Shown here: positions 1 through 10,600 of the stretch, in pieces
Position numbering within the stretch: the stretch's first letter is position 1
Layout: each line of letters starts with the position of its first letter
Assembly: GCF_000379765.1 (NCBI RefSeq)
Contig: NZ_KB903444.1
Span: 62,001 to 126,000 of the forward strand
Length of the DNA stretch: 64,000 nt
Origin: Flexithrix dorotheae DSM 6795
GTDB taxonomy: Bacteria; Bacteroidota; Bacteroidia; Cytophagales; Flammeovirgaceae
Reading direction: 5' to 3'
Notes under the pieces: generated by a model
Database searches by the model: none
What the model was told of the DNA's origin: nothing
Seen by the model: only the letters and a program-made list of their open reading frames with translations
Position numbers and translations under genes: made by a program

Positions 1-414
1 CGGCAATATTTCATTAAATGCGAAGAAACCCTAAAGGAGCTGGCTAACAACAAAAGGCTGGAAGCATTCTTAAAACTTGAAGCGACAAAAGAAAAGTTAT
101 TAAAGAATATTGAAAATTACGGTGGCACCCAATCGGATTATTTCCAGATAGATTATGCTGGCCGAAAAGTGTTGTTCAATGGAGAACCACTTGAAGATGA
201 AGAATTGCCTACATTATTATTAAAAGGTCGTGACTTTGCTACTGAGGTAACTAATGTGAATTTTAAAGAGGGAATTGATTTTGAGTTTTTGGAAAATATC
301 AATAAAAGATCGCATAGTGAAATCAGGAAAATTGTGATAGAAAACACCAGCCAGGAGCCTGAGAAATTTAAGCCTGAAGAAAGTATTAAAAAACTGAAAA
401 AAGGAGAAGAGTGA
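1..414 (+). CDS. DinD-like / phage-antirepressor-type protein, C-terminal part (5' end outside window)
   Basis: The reading frame is open from base 1 to the TGA at 412-414, so only the last 137 residues are present. The segment starts with QYFIKCEETLKEL and ends with a region in which an 'IVIENTSQEPEKF...ESIKKLKK' pattern resembles the C-terminus of DinD (DNA-damage-inducible protein D), where a 'GG..PE.LP...SIK.LE' motif closes the protein. DinD/BRO-N proteins are DNA-binding or SOS-linked proteins of phage and mobile-element type. The match is from memory of family patterns over a partial protein, so the family call is tentative. An internal ATG at 169 would give an 81-residue protein, but the upstream frame has the same composition and no stop, so a truncated longer gene is more likely. 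It faces the convergent parB gene across a 100-bp gap containing a hairpin. Confidence 0.5.
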   Translation, partial: RQYFIKCEETLKELANNKRLEAFLKLEATKEKLLKNIENYGGTQSDYFQIDYAGRKVLFNGEPLEDEELPTLLLKGRDFATEVTNVNFKEGIDFEFLENINKRSHSEIRKIVIENTSQEPEKFKPEESIKKLKKGEE

Positions 415-466
415 TGTTGATGAGGGAAAGAACAGGGAATGAATAAAATATATGAGGGTTGAGAAA

Positions 467-502
467 GAACTGGAAACGAACAGATAAATTCATTTCCAGT
501 TC
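467..502. terminator. Hairpin between convergent genes (possible terminator)
   Basis: GAACTGGAAA (467-476) is a perfect inverted repeat of TTTCCAGTTC (493-502) with a 16-base loop. It lies in the gap between the convergent DinD-like gene and parB. There is no good T-tract on either side, so termination is possible but not certain. A ParB-related binding site is another possibility. Confidence 0.35.
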
Positions 503-515
503 CTTAGTAGTGTTA

Positions 516-1385
516 TTATAACTTTTCTTCAAGTAACTTTCTTAGTTTTTTAAGTTCTGTTTCCAGGTTAGCCGTAATTTTCAGGTTATCTGATTTATCC
601 CCGAGCTTTTCGGTAAGGGAAATAATTTTCTTTTTTGCTTTTTCAAGTGCCAGACCTGTAGGATTAGAAGAAGCGGAAACAGGTTTCTCTTTTTTAATCA
701 ATTTCGAAATTTCATTTTCATCCTGAATCGCCTCAATTTTCTCCACCCTTGATAATGCCTGAATATCGCTCTTTTTCACTTTTACATCACCCTTTAGAAT
801 ACCGTCTTTCAGTTCCTGGTTAACCTCCCCTATTTTCTGAAGACCTGAGGCATATTGTGCATCTCTCTTTATGGTTTTAGGGCTTACTTTAAATTCCTGA
901 GCCAGTTTATCAGCAGTTTCTAACTTCAGGTCATTTTGACCCGAAGTTAAATCTGTCCGTTGTCCCTGAGATTTTTCGTTTACATACCTGAGGCCTCTCA
1001 AATAACTTTGCTGCTCAGGCGTAAGGTTTCTTCTGGAAAGCTGGTTATTAATCATATAGTTTTTCACTTCTTCATTATCTTCGAAGTGAAGCAACTTCAC
1101 ATTAAAGTCCAGTCCGTGTTTGGTGCAAATTTTATATCTGTTGTGGCCATCCACCAGCAGGTATTCATTTCCTTTTTCCCAAACAAGCAGGGCATCTCTA
1201 CATCCATGTTGAAGAATGTTTTCCTCAAGTGATTGAAATTCTTCTGTTTTTAGTGGCGGAATCAGATTAAGGAATTCAGGTAAAATGGTAATGTTTTCCT
1301 TTATTCCTTCAGTCTTTATTATTTTTTTATTTTGTTTTAAAACGCCCTGGTTTAAGGATTTAAATAAGTCTTTTTTCTTTGCCAT
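516..1385 (-). CDS. parB: ParB/RepB/Spo0J-family partition protein
   Basis: A 289-residue protein with the ParB N-terminal fold (about residues 30-115), including the motif DGHNRY, followed by a segment typical of plasmid/ICE ParB proteins (RRNLTPEQQSYLRGLRY) and a helix-turn-helix (TADKLAQEF..SPKTIKRD, about residues 155-180). The C-terminus is lysine/glutamate-rich and probably coiled coil. Chromosomal ParB proteins carry a GERR-type CTP-binding motif at the position of DGHNRY, so this belongs to the plasmid/mobile-element branch. It starts 12 bp after the parA stop codon, so the two genes form one operon. ParB would bind parS-like sites and stimulate the ParA ATPase to segregate the replicon. 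No canonical chromosomal parS sequence was noticed nearby. Confidence 0.88.
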   Translation of the reverse strand: MAKKKDLFKSLNQGVLKQNKKIIKTEGIKENITILPEFLNLIPPLKTEEFQSLEENILQHGCRDALLVWEKGNEYLLVDGHNRYKICTKHGLDFNVKLLHFEDNEEVKNYMINNQLSRRNLTPEQQSYLRGLRYVNEKSQGQRTDLTSGQNDLKLETADKLAQEFKVSPKTIKRDAQYASGLQKIGEVNQELKDGILKGDVKVKKSDIQALSRVEKIEAIQDENEISKLIKKEKPVSASSNPTGLALEKAKKKIISLTEKLGDKSDNLKITANLETELKKLRKLLEEKL

Positions 1386-1397
1386 TAATGCTCCTGA

Positions 1398-2351
1398 TTA
1401 TTCGTTTGATAAAATCTCCTCAGCTAGATTCATGTAGTCCATTGCTCCGTGGGAATTTTTATCATAGGAAAAAATATCCGTTTGAGCAGATTGTGCCTCT
1501 GTTAATGCTACATTCTCTCTAATCATGGTTTCAAAAATGTTAAAACCAGGAAGAGATTCTTTGATGTAGTCCATATTGCTTTGATGAACCACCAGTCTTT
1601 TTTTCACCAGAGTAAAAACTATTCCCTCTATCTTCAAATCTTCGTTTATTTCTTCCTGCACTTTTTCAATAGTGGAAAGAATTTTATCCAATCCTTTAAT
1701 CGCTGAAATTTCCGGTTGAAGGGTGATCAGGCAACTATTGGCAGCCACCATGGCACTGGTAGTAAAAATATTAAGCGCGGGAGGACAGTCTATCAGGATA
1801 TAGTCATATTTATCTACCACTGGTCGGATTGATTTATTCAACCTGTTAAACCCACCAATGGTTTGCACTAAGTCTAAATCGGCTCCGGCAAGTTCCAGAT
1901 CACTTGGGGCAATATCAAGGTTATCATCAACTTTGAAAATGGGCAGCGGTTCTTCATTCAATAAAGAATTTACCACCTGTCTTTCAGGTTCATCCAAACC
2001 AAAACCCTGAGATAAATTTCCCTGAGAGTCCATATCAATCACCAAAACCTTTTTACCTTTCATACAAAAAGCTTTACTCAGGTTAATGGTAGTAGTAGTT
2101 TTCCCAACTCCACCTTTGTGATTGACAATGCAAATGACTTTTGCGGCTTTTTTCCCCATCTTATCCTGAAAACCGTACTTTTTTAAAACCGGTTTAATGC
2201 TTTTCAGATGGTTGCTATTAAGCTTACGGTCTCCCCTTAAAACTTTGCTCAAAAGACCATTGGGTAAGCCTGATTCTTTTTCTAATTCGGTAAGGGAGAA
2301 TACCTGATTTTTCTTCAAAAAGTTGATTACTGTATCGTTTGTCAGCATCAT
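1398..2351 (-). CDS. parA: ParA-family partition ATPase with N-terminal HTH
   Basis: A 317-residue protein. Residues about 8-60 form a helix-turn-helix-like DNA-binding domain (SLTELEKESGLPNGLLSKVL). Residues about 70-315 form the deviant-Walker ATPase, with Walker A KGGVGKTT at 79-86, the DMDSQGN motif and a DCPP motif. ParA proteins use ATP-dependent DNA binding to move ParB-bound plasmids or chromosomes. The N-terminal DNA-binding extension is typical of type Ia plasmid ParA proteins, which repress their own operon, and is not usual in chromosomal Soj/ParA. The start could be either of two consecutive Met codons (2351 or 2348). It is the first gene of the parA-parB operon. Confidence 0.92.
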   Translation of the reverse strand: MMLTNDTVINFLKKNQVFSLTELEKESGLPNGLLSKVLRGDRKLNSNHLKSIKPVLKKYGFQDKMGKKAAKVICIVNHKGGVGKTTTTINLSKAFCMKGKKVLVIDMDSQGNLSQGFGLDEPERQVVNSLLNEEPLPIFKVDDNLDIAPSDLELAGADLDLVQTIGGFNRLNKSIRPVVDKYDYILIDCPPALNIFTTSAMVAANSCLITLQPEISAIKGLDKILSTIEKVQEEINEDLKIEGIVFTLVKKRLVVHQSNMDYIKESLPGFNIFETMIRENVALTEAQSAQTDIFSYDKNSHGAMDYMNLAEEILSNE

Positions 2352-2695
2352 ATATAAAAAAATTATTTTGGCGTAAATATAGGACGAAAAAATTTTAATT
2401 ATCCGTTATTTTGGATAGTTTTTTATGATGAAATCCTGTTTTTATTCAAATAGGAGTGAAATTACTTTGGAATTAAAATGTAATTGAAAGGGAAAGCTGA
2501 TGAGGAAGAAGGATAGGGAATTAAACTTCCAGGGGTTAATTAAATTTATATACTGAGTTTCTAAATTTCTTTTAACGAAATATTTTGTGTGTACAGATTA
2601 AATTTCCCCCTAAATAGTAACCCCTACCCTTTTTCAATCTAAATAACAAACCGTAACTTTATTCAATTAAAATAGCAAATAAAAAACGCCAGATC
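2352..2695. other. Divergent intergenic region parA / SWIM gene
   Basis: 344 bp of AT-rich DNA without a credible gene. On the minus strand a TATATTTA sequence just upstream of parA resembles the Bacteroidota -7 element TAnnTTTG with one mismatch. An imperfect dyad TATCC (2400-2404) / GGATA (2413-2417) lies slightly further upstream and could be an operator for the HTH-bearing ParA. No conserved -33 element was recognised and nothing else was seen. Confidence 0.4.
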
Positions 2696-4414
2696 ATGTG
2701 GACAAGAAATATAGATGGCATACAATTTCCGCTAAATGAATTTGAACAATATATAGATGAAACTATTTTAAAGCGAGGTTTATCCTATTTTGAAAAAGGG
2801 AATATCCAGGAAGTGGAGGAACTGGGTGGAGGAGAGTATGAGGCTGTAGTGGAAGGAACAGAAACGTATACTGTCAGACTGAAGCTGAAGAAAGGCATAA
2901 TTACCAGATATGACTGTGATTGTCCTTATGATTTGGGACCTATTTGTAAACATGTAGTCGGAGTGATTTTTTATATGCAACAATCACAATTAAACCTGGA
3001 TGAGCAACCTAAACGCAAAAAGAGAGTTGCTGTACAAAAAACTAAATCAAAGAAAGCTCAGGTAAAGGAGATATTGGAAAAGGTTTCCCACAAAGAACTA
3101 AAACAGTTTTTACTGGATAACATTACTGGTAACCCTGCTTTGGGTAATTTATTAATTACTTCATTTCCCCAGTATAACCAGGAGCAATCCAAAGCACATT
3201 TCACAGCTTTGATTAAATCAATTCTCAAATCGGAAAGAGGAAGAGATCACTTTATAGACTGGTCGGCTGCAAGGCGGGTAGGTATGGCTATGGTAAACCT
3301 TTTGAATATGGCTGATCGGCATATTGTTCATCAGCAATATACCCAGGGAATTTATATCTATACAGCCATCATGGAGGAACTTACCGGTGCACTCCAATAT
3401 TCTGATGATAGCAATGGCGATATTGGGGGAAACATAGACTATGCTTACCAAATGTTATTGGGTTTGGTTACAGAAGAGGCCATACCTGAAGAAATTAGGA
3501 CTATGTTGTTTAATTATGCTATTCAGGCTTTTCGGGAAAGGTTCTTTGATGGCTGGGACTGGCATATGGAGATGTTGAAAATGGCAGTCTTTTTATCGAA
3601 AACGAAACCAGAACTAGATCTTGTTTTTAAATTGTTGGAAAAAAAGCCACCGTCTGAGTATGAAGAGAAACAAATTGAAATATTCACCTATAGTTTGTTA
3701 ATTAAAACCAGAGGAGAAAAAGCTGCCGAAGATTATTTAAATCAACATCTCTTAAATCCAGTACTCAGAAAAATAGCAATTGACAAAGCCCTGGACAAAA
3801 AGGATTTTGAAAAAGCCATTCAACTAACTCAGGATGGAATGAAACGTGATAAAAAAGCCCGACCTGGTCTGGTGAGAGAAGGACAAATTCAGTTAATGGA
3901 AATTGCACAAATACAGGGCAATAAAAAAGATATCATCAAATATGCACGACCTTTATTCCTTGAAAGTTTCCACAATGAACGGGATTTCTATCAAATATTA
4001 AAGGAGCAAATTCCAGAAAATGAATGGCATTCTTTTGTGGAGGAAATGATTTCGGAAATTAAGTCAGGTAGGAGCTGGGTAAACAGGAATCTGCTGGCCG
4101 AAATTTACATCAATGAGGAATGCTGGGACCGTTTATTTCTTTTAGTAAAAGAACAACCAGACTTAAGGCAGCTTGATCATTTTGAAAAATACCTCCAGAA
4201 AGATTATCAAAAAGAAATCACTGAATTATATGGACAGGCTATTTTAAATTATTTGAGAAATAATGTAGGGAGAAGACACTACCAAACTGCCTGTAATTAT
4301 TTGCGAAAAATCATAAAACTGGGTAATGAAGAACGCGCTGTTGAAATAATTAGCCATCTGAAAGCAAAATACCCAAAAAGAAAAGCCTTATTGGAAGAAT
4401 TGAATAGGGTGTAA
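2696..4414 (+). CDS. SWIM zinc-finger family protein
   Basis: A 572-residue cytoplasmic protein with a SWIM zinc finger near the N-terminus: C74-x-C76-(x7)-C84-x-H86 in CDCPYDLGPICKH. The remainder is alpha-helical, rich in Lys/Glu and repetitive in a way reminiscent of TPR/ARM-like helices, without a recognised enzymatic domain. SWIM domains bind DNA or proteins and occur in bacterial SNF2-associated and stand-alone proteins of unknown role. It stands alone, with its own upstream region. The exact function is unknown. Confidence 0.8.
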   Translation: MWTRNIDGIQFPLNEFEQYIDETILKRGLSYFEKGNIQEVEELGGGEYEAVVEGTETYTVRLKLKKGIITRYDCDCPYDLGPICKHVVGVIFYMQQSQLNLDEQPKRKKRVAVQKTKSKKAQVKEILEKVSHKELKQFLLDNITGNPALGNLLITSFPQYNQEQSKAHFTALIKSILKSERGRDHFIDWSAARRVGMAMVNLLNMADRHIVHQQYTQGIYIYTAIMEELTGALQYSDDSNGDIGGNIDYAYQMLLGLVTEEAIPEEIRTMLFNYAIQAFRERFFDGWDWHMEMLKMAVFLSKTKPELDLVFKLLEKKPPSEYEEKQIEIFTYSLLIKTRGEKAAEDYLNQHLLNPVLRKIAIDKALDKKDFEKAIQLTQDGMKRDKKARPGLVREGQIQLMEIAQIQGNKKDIIKYARPLFLESFHNERDFYQILKEQIPENEWHSFVEEMISEIKSGRSWVNRNLLAEIYINEECWDRLFLLVKEQPDLRQLDHFEKYLQKDYQKEITELYGQAILNYLRNNVGRRHYQTACNYLRKIIKLGNEERAVEIISHLKAKYPKRKALLEELNRV

Positions 4415-4633
4415 TTTTTCCCTGAGTTATTTAACAACTCTAAAGGGACTATATCCGTTATTGGCTTTTTCAAAAAAATAACATAAAATTGCATAGAGTC
4501 CAATTTTTCATTCCTACTAGAATAATAATCTACTACTTTATTTTTCCAAAATCCAATTTTACTTTTTCATCTAACCTAAAAAAGATTATCACAGATTTTC
4601 ATTACAACGAGGTTCTTTTGTCTATCAGCCGCT
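4415..4633. other. Intergenic region without recognisable gene
   Basis: 219 bp of AT-rich sequence. It must carry the promoter of the giant propeller protein, but no clear -7/-33 pair and no strong hairpin was recognised. Confidence 0.3.
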
Positions 4634-7600
4634 ATGAAACTTAAAAAATATAATTTGGTCATTTTTAAAGCATCAGACTACTTTAATACAAAAACTGCTG
4701 GTTTTCTGATATTGTTTCTATTTCAGGTCAACATTGCATTAGCTCAGTATACTACTGAATGGGTTCGCTATCCTGCTGGAGAATCTAACGAATATAGTAA
4801 ACTGGTGGCAGTGGATATCAAAAATCAGACTTATATAGCGGGATATTATTACAGTGATACCATAAAATTCAGTGAGGATGTTTATTTAATCAATCCGGAT
4901 AAAGAGGAGACGTATGCCAATAAAAAGAATGGGTTTATAGCGAAATACAATCAGGCTGGTAATATTGAATGGGTAAAGACTTTTAGTGGGAAATATGCAA
5001 CAGAAGTCATTGATATGGCGCTGGATAGTAAAGGTGATATTTATTTGACCGGAATATTTACTGGAGATGCTTTCGATTTTGACAATCAGATAAAATTATC
5101 CGGAGAGCCATCTTTACCATCTTCCAATAGAAATATTTTTTTATTAAAATTAAATTCCCTGGGAAATGTAGAATGGCATAAAATCATTTACGGAGAGTCA
5201 AACGAATATGTAAATGTGCTGGAAATAAGTGATCATGATAATATATTTATTTCAGGATATTTTTCAAGCAGGCAATTAAATATTGGAGGGGAGAAGATAT
5301 TAAAACAAACAGTGTATACAAGTGGGTTTATTGCAAAATTTGATAGTGATGGAAAATTAACCTGGACTAATGAAGTAAATAGTGCAAGTCCTATGAACGC
5401 TTTTTATATTGCCGTAGATAGTGATGAAAATGTTTATTGGGGAGGAAATAAGGTAGGAGAAGACCTCTACTTCAATGGGAAATTACAATATGAAAACTTA
5501 AATCCTTATGGGTTTTTCCTTTCTGAAATTAAGCCAGATGGGACACTTTCCTGGGTAAAGACCTTTAATGGGAATAATAGTATTTACCTCAATGGAATAG
5601 AGGTTGATATTGCTGGTGATATGGTATTAGCCGGCCATTTTTATAGTGATGAAATTGATTTTGGAAATGGAATTAAGGCGATAAAGCCTACTATTATTGA
5701 TAATTCAGATTTGTTTCTGGCTAAACTAAATAGCAAGGGAGATATAAAATGGGCAAATACTTATGGAGAGTATGTTTCTGAACAATTCTATGGTATTGAT
5801 ATTGATGATGAGCTTAACATCTACTTGAGTGGGTCTTTTGAAGATAGTATCAAATTTGGTAATACCATAGAGCTTGTGAAGTCAAATTTAGGTATTAGTC
5901 TGTTTGTGGTAAAATTAAATGAAGATGGAGAGGCGCAGTGGGGAATGAGAAATTCTGGATCGAGAGCTGAGGATCTTAAAGTAGACAGCCAAAAGAATAT
6001 TTTCGTCACTGGGAATTTCAAAACCAATTTAACTGGTTTCGGGGAAGGTGTAATAAAATCTAATGAAGACAGAGAAATTTTTCTTGCTAAACTCCAAGCT
6101 CCCCAAAATAGTGTACTGATTCACCCGCTTGAAGAAGGTCTTAAAAATGGGAATATTCTTGCCGGTGAGCAGGAAGTTGGATTTTTAGGCTTTTCATTAA
6201 AAACTGAGGGTTCATCTGAATTGAAGGAGATAATTGTTGATGCCAACAGACATCTGAACACTGATCTGGAAAATATAAGACTGGTTAATTCAGCAGACAA
6301 TTCGCTAAGCAGCCAGGATGATAATTCCCTGGTAGCAGCCAATATTAAAGTTTCAGGCAAACAAATTTTTATTACTGAATTAAAAGAAGAATTATCAGCC
6401 GGTAAAAATTACTTCTTTGTTGCGGATATTTCCGATGAAATATATGAAGGTACTCCAGATATTTCCTTTTCCCTTAATCATGAGGGCGTTACAGTTAGCA
6501 ATGGATTTGTTTACCCAAAAACTGTAAATGGTGAGCATTATAAATTTACCAATTTTGTAGAAAACGAAAATGGTTATTACCCGGTCATAGCCAAATCATT
6601 TCCTAATTTGGGTCACCAGCTTGGTGAAGCTATCAATGTTGATCCTGATGGAAATATTATTATTGCGGGGAAATTCCAAAATAAGGAATTGATATTGAGT
6701 AATACAGTCCGTGTGGAGAATCCCAACCCGGTTTTTACCCACTATTCCATTTTTGTGGCCAAATTCGATAAGTACTTAAATCCTCTTTGGGTAACCGCCT
6801 ATAGCGCCACGGAAACTCCAACAGTAAAAACTGATGCCAGTGGAAATATTTACCTTACTGGGGAAATTCAGCATGGAGAATTTAAGGGAATTGGGGAGGA
6901 AAATTTCACAGATCCTCCTAACCGATCGAGGGTATTTATTGCAAAACTAAATCCTGATGGTATTACGCAGTGGGTGAATTACCCAACTGGTAATTTTGGC
7001 TGGGTGAGAAAAGGTTTAGCTGTATCCCAGGCAGGAGATGTTTTTGTAAGCGGAAATTTTTATTCAGAAGTCGACTTTGGTGATGGCATAAAATTATCCG
7101 AACCAATTGAAAATGACAATTACACAGTAATTGCTAAACTTAATAGTGAAGGAAAACCTCAATGGGCAAAAGCAGTTAAAGGTTCTTCCTATGATTTTCT
7201 AGAGTCAATTGCAATTGATTCTCATAACAATGTATTTTTGACTGGTTGGTATGACAGCCCTGAATTGGATTTTGGAGATGGAAAAATTCTGACTTCAGTA
7301 GGAGGGAAAGATATATTTATTGCAGCTTATGATAATAATGGAAATTTAAAGTGGGCAAAAAATGCAGGCTCTCCCAAAGATGATATTGGCCGAAGCGTCA
7401 CCACAGATATCCTCGGAAATGTGTATGTAACTGGAACAATTCCATATCAAACCTTAACATATAATTCTATGGTCATTGACTTTGGAAATTCAGTGAGGTT
7501 AAAGTATCGTACCGGAATGCTGGGTACCAGGAATATGTTTGTTGTAAAATACAATCCCAATGGAGAGGCCCAATGGATGAGAGCTATTTTCGGGGATATA

Positions 7601-10600
7601 AAAGGTAATGCTATAAAAACCGATCAGCTGGGAAATTTATTTGTAGCAGGTCACTCCGGAGTGGGAAAGATTAATTTTAACAATACTATAATTAAGAGCC
7701 CTTTAGGTACAAGTGATGTCTCCTTTTTATTGAAATATAATAAAAATGGAGAGGAGAATTGGGCAACACTTTTTGGAGGAGGAGATTATGATGAAATTGC
7801 CTCCATTGATCTTGACCCAGAAGGAAATATTTATTCAACAGGTCATTTCGAAGGGAAAGCCCTTTATGTAAATGATTCATTAAAACTTGATAATTACTCT
7901 ACTTATGGGAGCAAGAAAGATTTGTTCTTCATTAAGTATGCTCAAGAGGCTGATAATACTTCTATAAAACAGATTGGGGATGATATTGCCCAGAATCCAT
8001 TGAGTCCTAAACTTAAAAATCCTGTCCTGCTGGGCTTTACCATTTTTCCAAATGGATCAACAAAATTTGAAAATATTTCCATTCATGCTAACCGCCCTAT
8101 TAATGGCCATTTAATTAATTTCAGGTTGGTATCATCCACGGACCAACAATACAATACCAATGGAGATAATCATGAGTATATACTCAATTCAATTATCTCG
8201 GAAAAAACACTTTCTTTTACTGGTCTGGATGAAATCATTACTGAAAATAAATCCTACTTTTTAATAGCCGATGTGTCTGAAGATGTGGATGAAAATACCG
8301 AACCTATCCAATTTTCCTTTGATAAGCCTGATATTGCTTTGTCCTCGGGTCTGGTACAAACTCAAAAAATAGAAAGTATTAAATATAACTTTGCTGAAGA
8401 CATACATCTGCCTTCTCCAAAAGTCACCTGGGCACAACCAATTATAAGCCAAGCGTCTGATTTTATCACTAAAATCACAACAGATCGGGAAAAGTTTATT
8501 TACGCAACAGGCTTTTTTTATAGTGATACTATCAAGTTTACGGATTCAGTCTACTTAACAGATAATTCGCAAAATTCACAGCTTTTTATCGTCAAATATC
8601 ATACAGATGGAAATGCTTTATGGGCAAGAAAAATTATTGGTGAAGGAACAAATTTCACCAAGGATATAGTTACAGATGGAAAGGGCAATATATTTGTGAC
8701 CGGAAAATTTTATGGTGATTTTCTTGATTTTGGGGATGGAAAGGTTATTCAGGGAAATGAAAAAGGAAGTTTGTTTATAGCCAAATACTCTTTTGATGGG
8801 AAAATTATTTGGGCCAAAACTACTCAGGGAAACAGTATTTCCGAAGGTGAGTCAGTTTGTATTGATTTTCAGGGTAATGTTTCATTATTAGGAAAATTTA
8901 AAGGAGCCAAACTGGATTGGGCAGATGGGAATATATTGGAAAATTCTGATCCTACTGAGTCTTCATCTGATATATTTATTGCGCAGTTTACTGGTGATGG
9001 AAACTTGGTTTGGCAGAAAAGTTTTAAGGGAGAAAAAGCAGATGAAGTGGAGGCCATAAAAACAGACCCTAATGGATTTTTGTATGTTACGGGAAGCTTT
9101 GAAAGTTCTACATTGGAAATTGAACCGAATGAATTCATTCATAACCCTACCCAAAAACAGCCTTTTCTATTGAAACTGGATGATAAAGGCCACTTAGTGT
9201 GGAAGAAAAAAATTGCAGGTGACTCCACCAATTTACATGCAATGGAAGTAGGCAGTAATGGCGAAATATACCTGGCAGGGGAATTTAATGAGATGATAGA
9301 GTTTGGAGATGGAATAAGGCTCTCCTATGATTCCAATGATAAGGTCGATGCTTTTGTGGCTAAATTTGATTCAGAAGGAAAAAGTCTTTGGGCTAAAGCT
9401 TTTGCTGGAGATGATTATGACCATATTTATTCTATTTCAATAGATCATTTGAATGATATTTATCTGGCAGGTTCTTTCGTAAGTAAATCTCTTGAGATAG
9501 GAAATGGCATATCTCTGGAGAGCAAAGGTGATTTTGATATATTTTTAACAAAGTTAACCCAGGAAGGGCAGGTTAATTGGGTAACTTCTATTGGGGATAA
9601 AGGATGGGATAATTTCCCATATACCACAGTTGATCATGATCTGAATGTATATCTTACAGGGTTTTATGACAGCGAAACACTTGAAATTGGAGATTCAATT
9701 TCTTTAATAAAGCAAAATATTGATGAATCGTTTATTGCCAAATTTGGTCAACCATTACTTTCCATCAACCTATCCAAGGTTCAGAATGGAATTGTGAAAA
9801 ACCTTATTCAAAGGGAGAATAAAAATAATGCTGCAGTTCTTGGTTTTAGCCTTAAGCCAACTTCAACAACTACTTTAAATGAAATTCGGTTTGGTTTAAA
9901 TCGTGAGATCAATGCGGAATTTAGTTTAATCAGATTAATCGGATCAGCTGATGACGACTTTGAAACTCAGGAAGATAATCAGGTTATTTCTTCGAATTTT
10001 ATCATAGAAGGAAATGAAATTATTTTCGGAGGGTTGGAACAGAAATTACTGGGGTCAAATAATTTTTTTCTGGTAGTAGATATTAAAGATGATCTTGATC
10101 CCAGAACACCAGATATTCAATTTTCCCTCAATGAAAAAAATATTAAAGTAAGTACCGGGAAGGTAAACCCGGGTAAAATCCAAAGCAAATTATATTGTTT
10201 GGTAAATGCAAGCGAATACCATCCGGTCTGGGCGCGTTCTGCCAGAGGCAAACACTTTGATGCCGGAGAAAGAATTATAAAAGATCGGCAGGGGAATATT
10301 TATGTAGCAGGAACTTTTGCCAGTGATTCACTGGTATTTACAAATGAAAAGTTTTTGCTCAATGCGTATAGAGGAAGTGATTTTCCAACTTTAGAAGTTT
10401 TTCTTGCAAAATATAGTCCATCGGGAGAACTTCTATGGATAAGGTCAGCCAGTGGGCTAGATTCAGAGAGTATAATAGATTTGCAATTAGATGAGCAGGA
10501 AAACATCAGAATGGAGGGAGCTTCTAATAGTGACCAGCTTGATTTTGGTTCTTCCCAGGTGCTTACTAAGGTGTCTGATTATGATTATTTTGAAGCTATT

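Noticed and set aside
960-1232. A 90-codon plus-strand frame opposite parB.
   Set aside because: It lies fully antisense to a well-supported ParB gene.
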